From positions 1-12,964 of the forward strand of contig CAIQSY010000182.1 in assembly GCA_903874585.1 (NCBI GenBank): 12,964 bases of DNA, read 5' to 3'. How positions within the stretch are numbered: the first letter of the stretch is position 1; every line of letters begins with the position of its first letter. This DNA is from an uncultured Chlorobiaceae bacterium. GTDB lineage: Bacteria; Bacteroidota; Chlorobiia; Chlorobiales; Chlorobiaceae. Of the stretch, positions 7,035 to 12,964 are shown piece by piece. The notes under the pieces were generated by a model that saw only the letters and a program-made list of their open reading frames with translations, searched no databases and was not told the DNA's origin. A program made the position numbers and the translations under genes.

Positions 7035-8157
7035 CTATAATGATGCCTGCAGCAATGGCAGCGCCAATCATTCCTGAAACATTTGGCGCCATGGCGTGCA
7101 TGATAAGATGATTGTTTGGGTCAGCTTTCAGCCCTTCACGCTGCACCACATTCGCACTTTCTGGCATGGCCGAAACACCGGCAGCACCAATGAGTGGATT
7201 GATTTTATTCTCTTTTGCAAGAAAGATGTTCATGAATTTTGCAAACAGAATACCGCCTGCTGTTGAGAGCATAAATGCAACTGCACCTAAGACAAAAATG
7301 TACAACGACTGTGCAGTCAAAAACGTTGTCGCCTGTGTTGTAGCGCCTACAGTAACGCCAAGCAAAATGGTAACAATATCATGCAGTCCATTTTTAGCAG
7401 TATCAGCAAGACGTTTGGTTACCATCGACTCTTTGAGCAGATTGCCGAGAAAAAGCATTCCAAGTAGTGATAGAGATGCTGGTGCGATAAAGCCGGTTAT
7501 CAGCAGTGCTACTATCGGAAAGAGCACTTTCTCATACTTACTGACAGCACGCGGAGGCGTCATTTTGATCATGCGCTCTTCCTTGGTGGTCAACAGCCGC
7601 ATGATTGGAGGTTGAATGACTGGTATCAGTGCCATGTAAAAGTACACTGCAATAACAATGGATGCCATGAGATGTGGCGCAAGTTTTGAGGCAAGAAAAA
7701 TTGCTGACGGACCGTTTGCCGCACCAATTATCCCTATAGCCGCCGACTCAAGATTGTTGAATCCGAGTGTGATAGCTCCGATATAGGTCATAAAAATACC
7801 GAGCTGAGCTGCAGCGCCCAGCAGAATCAGCTTTGGATTTGCAATGAGTGTCGAAAAATCGGTCATTGCTCCAATACCAAGAAAAACCAGCGAGGGAAAA
7901 ATACCATTGAGCAAACCAAGATAGAGAAAATGCAAAATGCTGCCCTCTTCATGCAGACCAAGAGCGATGCCTGCATGTTCGATCAACGGCGTGTTACCAA
8001 TGAGAATACCGAACCCGATAGGAATCAGCAGCAGCGGCTCATATTCATAGCGGATTGCCATATAAATAAACAGCAGTCCAACGAGAATCATCAACAGGTG
8101 ACCTGGCGTTGCATTGGCAAATCCCGAATGTGCCAGAAACCGTAATATTCCATCCAT
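7021..8157 (-). CDS. oadB: Ion-translocating decarboxylase beta subunit (OadB/MmdB/GcdB family)
   Basis: This polytopic membrane protein is the carboxybiotin decarboxylase that couples CO2 release from biotin to export of Na+ or H+. With the ATG at 8157 it is 378 residues; an in-frame TTG at 8172 would add five and overlap the biotin-carrier gene by 8 nt. The ATG is preferred and leaves a 7-nt gap. Family blocks seen are GIGAMTDFSTLIANPK (94-109), GIIGAANGPSAIF (142-154), SIVIAVYFYMALIPVIQPP (166-184), INPLIGAAGVSAMPESAN (319-336) and the NHLIMHAMAPNVSG region (about 349-362). Relative to the family's GADGPTAI and the AAR following the NPLIG helix, this protein has Asn148 in place of the key Asp (OadB Asp203) and Asn336 in place of the key Arg (Arg389). 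Tyr174, Asn320, Gly324 and Ser329 are retained. These equivalences come from remembered family sequences. It is the last gene of the operon. Confidence 0.92.
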   Translation of the reverse strand: MDGILRFLAHSGFANATPGHLLMILVGLLFIYMAIRYEYEPLLLIPIGFGILIGNTPLIEHAGIALGLHEEGSILHFLYLGLLNGIFPSLVFLGIGAMTDFSTLIANPKLILLGAAAQLGIFMTYIGAITLGFNNLESAAIGIIGAANGPSAIFLASKLAPHLMASIVIAVYFYMALIPVIQPPIMRLLTTKEERMIKMTPPRAVSKYEKVLFPIVALLITGFIAPASLSLLGMLFLGNLLKESMVTKRLADTAKNGLHDIVTILLGVTVGATTQATTFLTAQSLYIFVLGAVAFMLSTAGGILFAKFMNIFLAKENKINPLIGAAGVSAMPESANVVQREGLKADPNNHLIMHAMAPNVSGMIGAAIAAGIIIGFLR

Positions 8158-8164
8158 AGTAGTG

Positions 8165-8581
8165 TTATTCAATTTCTATCAGAATGTCGCCCTGCATAAC
8201 GGTATCGCCCACGGCAACTCGTATTGTTTTTACAATACCGGGTTTTTCGGCAAAAATGTTGTTCTCCATTTTCATGGCTTCAAGAATCAGCACCGGCTGA
8301 TCGAGCTTAATTTGCATACCAGGCTGCACGTTGATGGAAAGAATAGTGCCCGGCAGCGGTGCTTTCAGCAAACTTAACCCTGGCGTATTAAGCGCAGGTG
8401 CTTTTGGTGGCGGTGGTGGTGTATAACGAACAAGCTTAGGCGTTTGCGGCGTCTTAACTTCTTGACCAAGTTCCACTTTGTAGGTAGTTCCGTTTACCTC
8501 AACTTCAGCGACGTTTTCCTCAAGTGCCTTGATTTCCACGTTGTATTTGTTGCCACTTATGGTGAATTTGTATCGCCTCAT
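8165..8581 (-). CDS. mmdC: Biotin carboxyl carrier subunit of the decarboxylase
   Basis: This 138-residue protein carries the biotin that shuttles carboxylate from the carboxyltransferase to the membrane beta subunit. The biotin attachment motif is EAMKMEN at 101-107, with Lys104 as the modified residue, inside a typical biotinyl/lipoyl barrel (about 71-137). Residues 1-40 form a small beta-rich region (YKFTISGNKYNVEI) seen in decarboxylase carriers. Residues about 44-65 are a Pro-rich flexible linker (YTPPPPPKAP), which would let the barrel swing between sites. Its ATG overlaps the stop of the upstream gamma subunit by 4 nt (ATGA), implying translational coupling. It could also be labelled a generic acyl-CoA carboxylase carrier, but the neighbours point to a decarboxylase. 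Confidence 0.93.
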   Translation of the reverse strand: MRRYKFTISGNKYNVEIKALEENVAEVEVNGTTYKVELGQEVKTPQTPKLVRYTPPPPPKAPALNTPGLSLLKAPLPGTILSINVQPGMQIKLDQPVLILEAMKMENNIFAEKPGIVKTIRVAVGDTVMQGDILIEIE

Positions 8582-8952
8582 CGTTGAAAACGGTTAAAAT
8601 TAATGACGTTATAGATTTTTGAATTCCATGGGGAGTAGCTTTTGCCCACTTTTCTCATGGTCAAAATTGCCGACTCCTGATCATGCAACTCCTCGAAATA
8701 CATGGAGAGTGCCAAACCAATAGCAGCACTCACCTCACCGGAAACCATGGTGCCAGCAAGGGCACTGTTAGCTTCATCACCCGCGGTCTGCATCTTTTTT
8801 CTGAGCTTTCTCACACGGAGTTTAGGTAGAACGCCAAACACAAGCGATAACAGAAAAAGCGATAAAAAGACGACGACATAACACGATACAGCAAGCGCCA
8901 GATGGTTAGTTCCGATTGCTGAAAAATCAATCGGTAAGAGTTTATCTATCAT
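8578..8952 (-). CDS. oadG: Decarboxylase gamma/delta subunit (OadG/MmdD-like membrane anchor)
   Basis: This 124-residue protein has one transmembrane helix at about residues 18-42 (LALAVSCYVVVFLSLFLLSL), a basic segment (KLRVRKLRKKM, 44-54) and a cytoplasmic tail. The tail holds GEVSAAIGLALSMYFEELHD and SPWNSKIYNV (107-116), which resemble the conserved C-terminal part of OadG-like subunits in Bacteroidetes/Chlorobi-type complexes. Such subunits hold the carboxyltransferase to the beta subunit and aid assembly. It starts 21 nt after the stop of the carboxyltransferase gene and its own stop overlaps the carrier start (ATGA at 8581-8578). Sequence identity in this family is low, so position in the operon carries much of the weight; mmdD would be an equally fair name. 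Confidence 0.82.
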   Translation of the reverse strand: MIDKLLPIDFSAIGTNHLALAVSCYVVVFLSLFLLSLVFGVLPKLRVRKLRKKMQTAGDEANSALAGTMVSGEVSAAIGLALSMYFEELHDQESAILTMRKVGKSYSPWNSKIYNVINFNRFQR

Positions 8953-8973
8953 GGTTCAATGGACGTTTACCGG

Positions 8974-10515
8974 TTAAAGTGGTAGTGTTGAGTGCTTTTT
9001 TGGAGGATTGACCTCTTTCTTTGTCGAAAGCGTCTGCAATGCCCGAATGATTCTGAACCGAGTATTGCGCGGTTCAATGATATCATCAATATAGCCGTAT
9101 TTTGCTGCTTCATAAGGGTTCGCAAACTTTTCGCGATAATCCGCAGCATTTTCTGCTACAAATTTTGCACGCTCTTCTGGATTTTCAATAGCGTTAAGTG
9201 AGCGATTATAGAGCACTTCAATAGCTCCAATAGGACCCATAACCGCAATTTCAGCCGTCGGCCATGCGTAGTTGACATCGCCACGGAGTTGCTTTGAACT
9301 CATGACGCAGTAAGCGCCGCCATAGGCTTTACGAAGAATAATAGTGATTTTTGGCACCGTAGCTTCAGCATAAGCAAAAATCAACTTTGCACCATTAACA
9401 ATAATGCCATCAAACTCTTGAGCGCTACCGGGTAGAAATCCAGGAACATCAACAAGTGTTACAATTGGAATGTTGAAAGCATCGCAAAAACGCACAAAAC
9501 GTGCGGCTTTTCGTGATGCGTTAATATCGAGGCAGCCAGCAAGGTAGTTTGGCTGGTTTGCTACAATACCTGTAGAGATTCCGTTGAAGGTTACAAAACC
9601 AACAATAATATTTCTGGCATATTGCCGTTGTACTTCCAGGAACTCTCCATTATCCGCAATGGAGTGGATGATATCCTTAACATCATAAGGAGTTGATGGC
9701 TTTTCAGGAATGATGCTGTTCAGCTTATCATCAAGGCGATCAGCCGAATCGTCACAGACGGCAAGTGGTGGTTCTTCAAGGTTGTTTTGCGGAAGATAGC
9801 TCAGTAGCTTTTTAATCAACAGAATTCCTTCGTTTTCACTGGCACCGACAAAATGGGTAACGCCCGATTTTGTAGCATGAACGGCTGCTCCGCCAAGATC
9901 CTCATCAGTAATGGTTTCACCGGTCACTGTTTTTACCACTTTTGGTCCAGTAACAAACATGTAACTTGTTTTATCAGCCATCAACACAAAATCGGTGAGA
10001 GCGGGGGAGTACACCGCACCGCCAGCGCAAGGGCCAAAAATCACGGAGATTTGCGGAATAACACCCGATGCCATAACATTGCGCTGAAAAATACTCGCAT
10101 ACCCTGCAAGGCTGCGAACACCCTCCTGAATGCGTGCGCCTCCGCTGTCGTTGATGCCAATCAGCGGCGCACCAACCTTCATTGCCTGATCCATCACTTT
10201 GCAGATTTTCAGCGCATTTGTTTCAGAGAGTGAACCACCTAACACGGTGAAATCCTGCGAAAAGAGATAAACTTTACGTCCGTCAATGGTCCCGTGCCCA
10301 GTAATAACACCGTCACCAAGATAGTGCTCTTTATCAAGATCAAAATCGGTGGTTCGGTGCGTTACAAACATATCGAACTCTTCAAAACTTCCCTCATCAA
10401 GTAACATCTCCACACGTTCGCGAGCTGTTAATTTCCCCTTTTTATGTTGGGCATCTATGCGCTTTTGGCCGCCGCCAAGGCGAGCTTTTTCGCGTTCCGC
10501 AATTAAGCGTTTCAT
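8974..10515 (-). CDS. mmdA: Carboxyltransferase (alpha) subunit, methylmalonyl-CoA decarboxylase / propionyl-CoA carboxylase beta type
   Basis: This 513-residue member of the acyl-CoA carboxyltransferase family moves carboxylate between an acyl-CoA and biotin. It opens with LGGGQKRIDAQHKKGKLTAR (13-32), the usual N-terminus. The first crotonase-like half has GGARIQEGV (125-133) and GPCAGGAVYSPALTDF (161-176); the second has VDVPGFLPGSAQEFDG (355-370), EATVPKITIILRKAYGGAY (384-402) and AWPTAEIAVMG (417-427). Gly pairs 125-126, 165-166 and 399-400 would form the oxyanion holes. It heads an operon with OadG-like, biotin-carrier and beta subunits but no biotin carboxylase, which favours a membrane-bound (S)-methylmalonyl-CoA decarboxylase forming propionyl-CoA; the substrate is inferred from family, not proven. 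The ATG at 10515 matches family N-termini; the Shine-Dalgarno is weak. The C-terminal tail after about 495 (KKEVNPPKKHSTLPL) is not conserved by eye. Confidence 0.92.
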   Translation of the reverse strand: MKRLIAEREKARLGGGQKRIDAQHKKGKLTARERVEMLLDEGSFEEFDMFVTHRTTDFDLDKEHYLGDGVITGHGTIDGRKVYLFSQDFTVLGGSLSETNALKICKVMDQAMKVGAPLIGINDSGGARIQEGVRSLAGYASIFQRNVMASGVIPQISVIFGPCAGGAVYSPALTDFVLMADKTSYMFVTGPKVVKTVTGETITDEDLGGAAVHATKSGVTHFVGASENEGILLIKKLLSYLPQNNLEEPPLAVCDDSADRLDDKLNSIIPEKPSTPYDVKDIIHSIADNGEFLEVQRQYARNIIVGFVTFNGISTGIVANQPNYLAGCLDINASRKAARFVRFCDAFNIPIVTLVDVPGFLPGSAQEFDGIIVNGAKLIFAYAEATVPKITIILRKAYGGAYCVMSSKQLRGDVNYAWPTAEIAVMGPIGAIEVLYNRSLNAIENPEERAKFVAENAADYREKFANPYEAAKYGYIDDIIEPRNTRFRIIRALQTLSTKKEVNPPKKHSTLPL

Positions 10516-10765
10516 TGGCTTTTCTGCTATTGATTAACTAACCTGCCGGATGAGAGCTTCTCATGTGAACCATGTTCAGCAATGACTCCGGTTATAAGTC
10601 GTGATTGGGCTGTAATCGTTGGTTTGAACAGTTATCAGCCACTTTTCATGAACAGGCGGAATATTGGAAAAAAAAGGGAATAACCCTATCCACTTATAGT
10701 TTATTAGTCATATTTTGTCGAAACGGTCACAACAACGAATGTGTTCTAAACTTACACTTACCGCC
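10516..10765. other. Divergent control region between the decarboxylase operon and hisN-like gene
   Basis: There is no credible gene in this 250-nt stretch. It holds two adjacent dyads (separate entry), two copies of TGAACAG (10625-10631 and 10649-10655), an A-run at about 10668-10675, and a possible plus-strand -10 box TATAGT (10695-10700). No -35 box stands at proper spacing for that -10. A minus-strand TATAAC at about 10600-10595 is a weak -10 candidate for the operon, also without a good -35. Confidence 0.5.
10550..10578. promoter_or_regulatory. Two adjacent dyads, candidate operator upstream of the decarboxylase operon
   Basis: ATGAGA-GCT-TCTCAT (10550-10564) is a perfect 6+6 inverted repeat. 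One base later TGAAC-CAT-GTTCA (10566-10578) is a perfect 5+5 inverted repeat. Together they cover 29 nt and end 35 nt upstream of the mmdA-like start codon. The TGAAC half-site occurs twice more as TGAACAG (10625 and 10649). Position and symmetry fit a regulator-binding region or a leader structure, but no regulator can be named. Confidence 0.35.
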
Positions 10766-11533
10766 ATGACTCCTGATCTTCAATATGCTCTTGAAATATC
10801 TGAAAAGGCTGGAAAATTAACCCTTAACTACTTTTCTCATAAATCATTACAAGTCTTTACAAAGCGTGATGCATCGCCGGTAACGGTGGCGGATCGTGAG
10901 GCTGAAGAGCTGATTCGCCATGCTATTACCTCCCTTTATCCGGCAGATGGTATTCTTGGCGAAGAGTTTGAAGAGCGTCCATCAACTAATGGTCGTCGCT
11001 GGATTATTGACCCGATAGATGGAACAAAATCCTTTATTCATGGCGTACCACTCTATGGGGTGATGATTGCGCTTGAGGTTGATGGGCTTCCACATCTTGG
11101 CGTTATTAATTTCCCCGCGTTGGGTGAAATGTATTATGCGGAACGCCAATGCGGAGCTTTCCGTGACGGTTTGCCGTTAGCGGTATCATCAGTGTCGCAG
11201 ATTGCTGATGCCACGGTGCTTTTTACAGAAAAGGAGTATCTGCTTGATTCACCATCAACACATCCGGTTGATATGCTTCGGCACGATGCCGGGCTTGTGC
11301 GTGGTTGGGGCGACTGTTACGGCCACATGCTGGTTGCGTCAGGGCGTGCTGAAGTCTCCGTCGATAAAATTATGAGTCCTTGGGATTGCGCAGCTCTCAT
11401 TCCTCTTGTTACCGAAGCTGGCGGTTGCTGCTTTGATTATAATGGTGTGACAACAATTACCGGAGAAGCTGGGCTGGTAAGTACGAATAAGGTGATTGGC
11501 GAGCGCCTGCTGCGTCAAATGAACGATAAGTGA
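10766..11533 (+). CDS. hisN: HisN-type histidinol-phosphatase (inositol-monophosphatase family)
   Basis: This 255-residue Mg-dependent phosphatase has all IMPase-family metal motifs: GEEF (65-68), DPIDGTKSF (82-90) and SPWDCAAL (204-211, with Asp207). The stretch RGWGDCYGHMLVASGRAEV (179-197) is the form typical of HisN histidinol-phosphate phosphatases rather than of SuhB or CysQ, so removal of phosphate from histidinol-phosphate in histidine synthesis is the likely role. Inositol-1-phosphate or another sugar phosphate remains possible. Two upstream in-frame starts exist (ATG 10739, TTG 10715). The ATG at 10766 is preferred because family homology begins at LQYALEISEKAGKL and the extra residues look untranslated. 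No Shine-Dalgarno is clear at any of them. An uncharacterised ATPase gene follows closely on the same strand; no other his gene is in the window. Confidence 0.85.
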   Translation: MTPDLQYALEISEKAGKLTLNYFSHKSLQVFTKRDASPVTVADREAEELIRHAITSLYPADGILGEEFEERPSTNGRRWIIDPIDGTKSFIHGVPLYGVMIALEVDGLPHLGVINFPALGEMYYAERQCGAFRDGLPLAVSSVSQIADATVLFTEKEYLLDSPSTHPVDMLRHDAGLVRGWGDCYGHMLVASGRAEVSVDKIMSPWDCAALIPLVTEAGGCCFDYNGVTTITGEAGLVSTNKVIGERLLRQMNDK

Positions 11534-11589
11534 TTGATGGAGAAAGAGTTAATTTTTCGTTTTTTATAGAATCCACCAAAAACGCAATC

Positions 11590-12915
11590 ATGGTTTCAAT
11601 CATTGATATTTATGACCGTTTATCAACGGAGCCGTTACAAGGCGCAGAGCTTGAGAAATATTACGTTGATGCGTTTGAAGGCAGAGGCGACAACCCTATG
11701 CTTCCATTAAAACGGTTGTTGCAAAGGCAGCCAAACGGGAAGTTGCAAATATTGTTTTCGGGCTATCGCGGATGTGGTAAAAGCACGGAGTTAAATAAGT
11801 TACAGCAAGAGATCATTCATGAGTTTATTGTACTGAATTTTTCAGCGTTAAAAGAGCTTGATCCCGTTAACATCAATTATGTTGAGCTTTTTATCCTGAC
11901 GATGGAAAAGCTTTTTGAAGCAGTGGAGATAAACCATATCGCCATTAATCCACAATTATTTGAAAGCATTCGCCAATGGAGCAATTCCACTGAAATTGAG
12001 CGGATTAGAGAGTTAACAGGTGAAGCTTCGCTTGAAGCTGGCGCTGAAGCAGAGATAAGCGCTCCATTTTTTATGCGCTTTTTTGCAAAAATGAGGGCTT
12101 CAGCGAATGCAAGCTTTTCTACCAAGAAAACCATCATCGAGAATATTGAACCTCGTCTTTTCGACCTTATTAGCCACTGTAACGACCTCATTCGCGAGAT
12201 TAAGCTCAAGTTGCCGTCTATTGGCAAACAAGGGCTGATTATCATTATCGAAGACCTTGATAAATTGAGCCTTGAAAAGGCTGAGGAGTTGTTTTTCAAC
12301 CACAGCCACATTCTTAGCTCTCTGCAAACGCATGTAATTTTTACCTTTCCCATCTCGTTAAGTTACCATCCAAAATCGAAGGTTATCAAGGATAATTTTG
12401 AGCCGCATGTTGAGTTGCCTACGCTGAAAGTGCACGACAAGCAGGGGAATCCATTTGCTGGTCGTGATGCAATGCGTAACATTGTAGAATGCCGTATAGG
12501 AACCACGTGCTTTGAACCAGAGGATTTACTCAATAGGTTTATTGACCTCAGTGGTGGATGTTTGCGCGATCTTTTTCGCTTAATTCGTAGTGCGGCTGAT
12601 AGTGCGCTGAATAATGAGCGAGAGGTGATTACAGTGGGCGATTACACGAAAAGTTTTTACCGTCTCCGCCGCGATTATGAAAACACTATTGCTGAAAAGA
12701 GGGTAAATAATGAGCTTATTATCTCTGTTGGCGAGTATTACGACACCTTAAAAGTGCTTGCAAAAAGCACTACTAAAAAGGTTGATAATACGGAAGCGGT
12801 GCTCGATTTACGTCAGAACCTTTGCATTCTTGGCTACAATGATGAAGGGTGGTGCGATGTTCACCCAGCGGTGCGCTCAATTTTAGAGGAACGCTTTCCC
12901 GATGCTTTCAATTAA
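11590..12915 (+). CDS. Uncharacterised P-loop (AAA/STAND-like) ATPase
   Basis: This 441-residue protein has no recognised specific function. With the ATG at 11590, a Walker A motif GYRGCGKST lies at 58-66 after a short helical N-terminus (IDIYDRLSTEPLQGAELEKY). A Walker B stretch IIIIEDLDKLS is at 217-227, with a sensor-like HVIFTFPIS at 248-256. SGGCLRDLFRLIRSA at 321-335 recalls the SGG-LRxLxxL helix of KAP/STAND and Orc/Cdc6-like ATPases. The C-terminal 80 residues (ending NLCILGYNDEGW and DVHPAVRSIL, about 410-432) resemble a winged-helix end domain. A helical, low-complexity insert (about 128-200) separates Walker A from B. A GTG at 11530 would add 20 residues and overlap the hisN stop (GTGA). 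Neither start has a good Shine-Dalgarno; the ATG is favoured by where family-like sequence begins. Similar ATPases occur in signalling, DNA-related and defence loci, but nothing here shows which; a partner gene may lie past the right edge. Confidence 0.75.
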   Translation: MVSIIDIYDRLSTEPLQGAELEKYYVDAFEGRGDNPMLPLKRLLQRQPNGKLQILFSGYRGCGKSTELNKLQQEIIHEFIVLNFSALKELDPVNINYVELFILTMEKLFEAVEINHIAINPQLFESIRQWSNSTEIERIRELTGEASLEAGAEAEISAPFFMRFFAKMRASANASFSTKKTIIENIEPRLFDLISHCNDLIREIKLKLPSIGKQGLIIIIEDLDKLSLEKAEELFFNHSHILSSLQTHVIFTFPISLSYHPKSKVIKDNFEPHVELPTLKVHDKQGNPFAGRDAMRNIVECRIGTTCFEPEDLLNRFIDLSGGCLRDLFRLIRSAADSALNNEREVITVGDYTKSFYRLRRDYENTIAEKRVNNELIISVGEYYDTLKVLAKSTTKKVDNTEAVLDLRQNLCILGYNDEGWCDVHPAVRSILEERFPDAFN

Positions 12916-12931
12916 TGGATTGCGTGCTTTA

Positions 12932-12951
12932 CTTCGACAGGCTCAGTAACC
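12932..12951. repeat. Possible copy of a dispersed intergenic repeat
   Basis: CTTCGACAGGCTCAGTAACC, 17 nt after the ATPase stop, resembles a short sequence (core TTCGACAGGCTCAG) recalled as common between genes in Bacteroidetes/Chlorobi and some other bacteria. Only one copy is in this window, and it is cut near the edge, so the call rests on recognition of the core, not on repetition seen here. Confidence 0.3.
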
Positions 12952-12964
12952 ATCGTGGGAATGA

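Noticed and set aside
7112..7615. A 167-codon open frame on the plus strand
   Set aside because: It lies antisense to the beta subunit of the decarboxylase, whose membrane helices and family motifs are clear. The open frame is a by-product of that composition.
8158..8172. TTG start for the beta subunit at 8172
   Set aside because: An ATG lies five codons downstream and leaves a normal 7-nt gap after the carrier gene. The extra residues NNTT add nothing recognisable. It cannot be fully excluded.
10715..10765. Upstream TTG/ATG starts for the hisN-like gene
   Set aside because: The added residues (SKRSQQRMCSKLTLTA) do not resemble family N-termini, and the ATG at 10766 places the conserved region at its usual distance.
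1..12964. tRNA, rRNA, transposase or prophage genes
   Set aside because: No tRNA-like or rRNA-like stretches, no transposase or integrase motifs and no terminal inverted repeats were recognised in any region.

Overview
This window looks like chromosomal DNA of a Gram-negative bacterium of moderate GC content. The gene set best fits a green sulfur bacterium (Chlorobi), perhaps a freshwater Chlorobium. The clues are a very large TPS-type adhesin, a HemB with an aspartate-rich (non-zinc) metal site, a type II NADH dehydrogenase-like flavoprotein, an ion-pumping decarboxylase operon and very weak Shine-Dalgarno sequences. The lineage is an inference from the style of the proteins, not the result of a database search.

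Layout. Positions 1-3017 (minus strand) hold the first 1005 residues of a giant filamentous-haemagglutinin-like exoprotein. It has an N-terminal TPS secretion domain, a beta-helix-like middle, and an array of 58-residue repeats that runs off the left edge. A 313-nt AT-rich spacer separates it from a divergent NDH-2-type gene (3331-4695, plus), which has a near-consensus sigma-70 promoter. That gene converges on aroC (4699-5892, minus) with only 3 nt between the stop codons. hemB (5949-6935, minus) lies upstream of aroC, and a strong terminator-like hairpin sits between them, almost touching the aroC start.

From 10515 down to 7021 (minus) is a compact four-gene operon for a biotin-dependent, membrane-bound, ion-translocating acyl-CoA decarboxylase. 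In order it encodes the carboxyltransferase (mmdA-like), the gamma/delta anchor (oadG-like), the biotin carrier (mmdC-like) and the beta carboxybiotin decarboxylase (oadB/mmdB-like). No biotin carboxylase is present in the operon. The beta subunit appears to carry Asn at two positions where the family has functionally important charged residues, which is the most unusual protein-level observation here.

A divergent control region with two adjacent dyads and repeated TGAAC half-sites (10516-10765) leads to a HisN-type histidinol-phosphatase/inositol-monophosphatase-family gene (10766-11533, plus). This is followed at once by an uncharacterised P-loop ATPase (about 11590-12915, plus). The right edge carries a short sequence resembling a dispersed repeat.

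How the genes fit together: aroC and hisN belong to amino-acid synthesis and hemB to tetrapyrrole (bacteriochlorophyll/haem) synthesis. The decarboxylase operon links acyl-CoA metabolism to a membrane ion gradient. The adhesin and the ATPase are the accessory parts. No RNA genes, CRISPR arrays, transposases or phage genes were seen.
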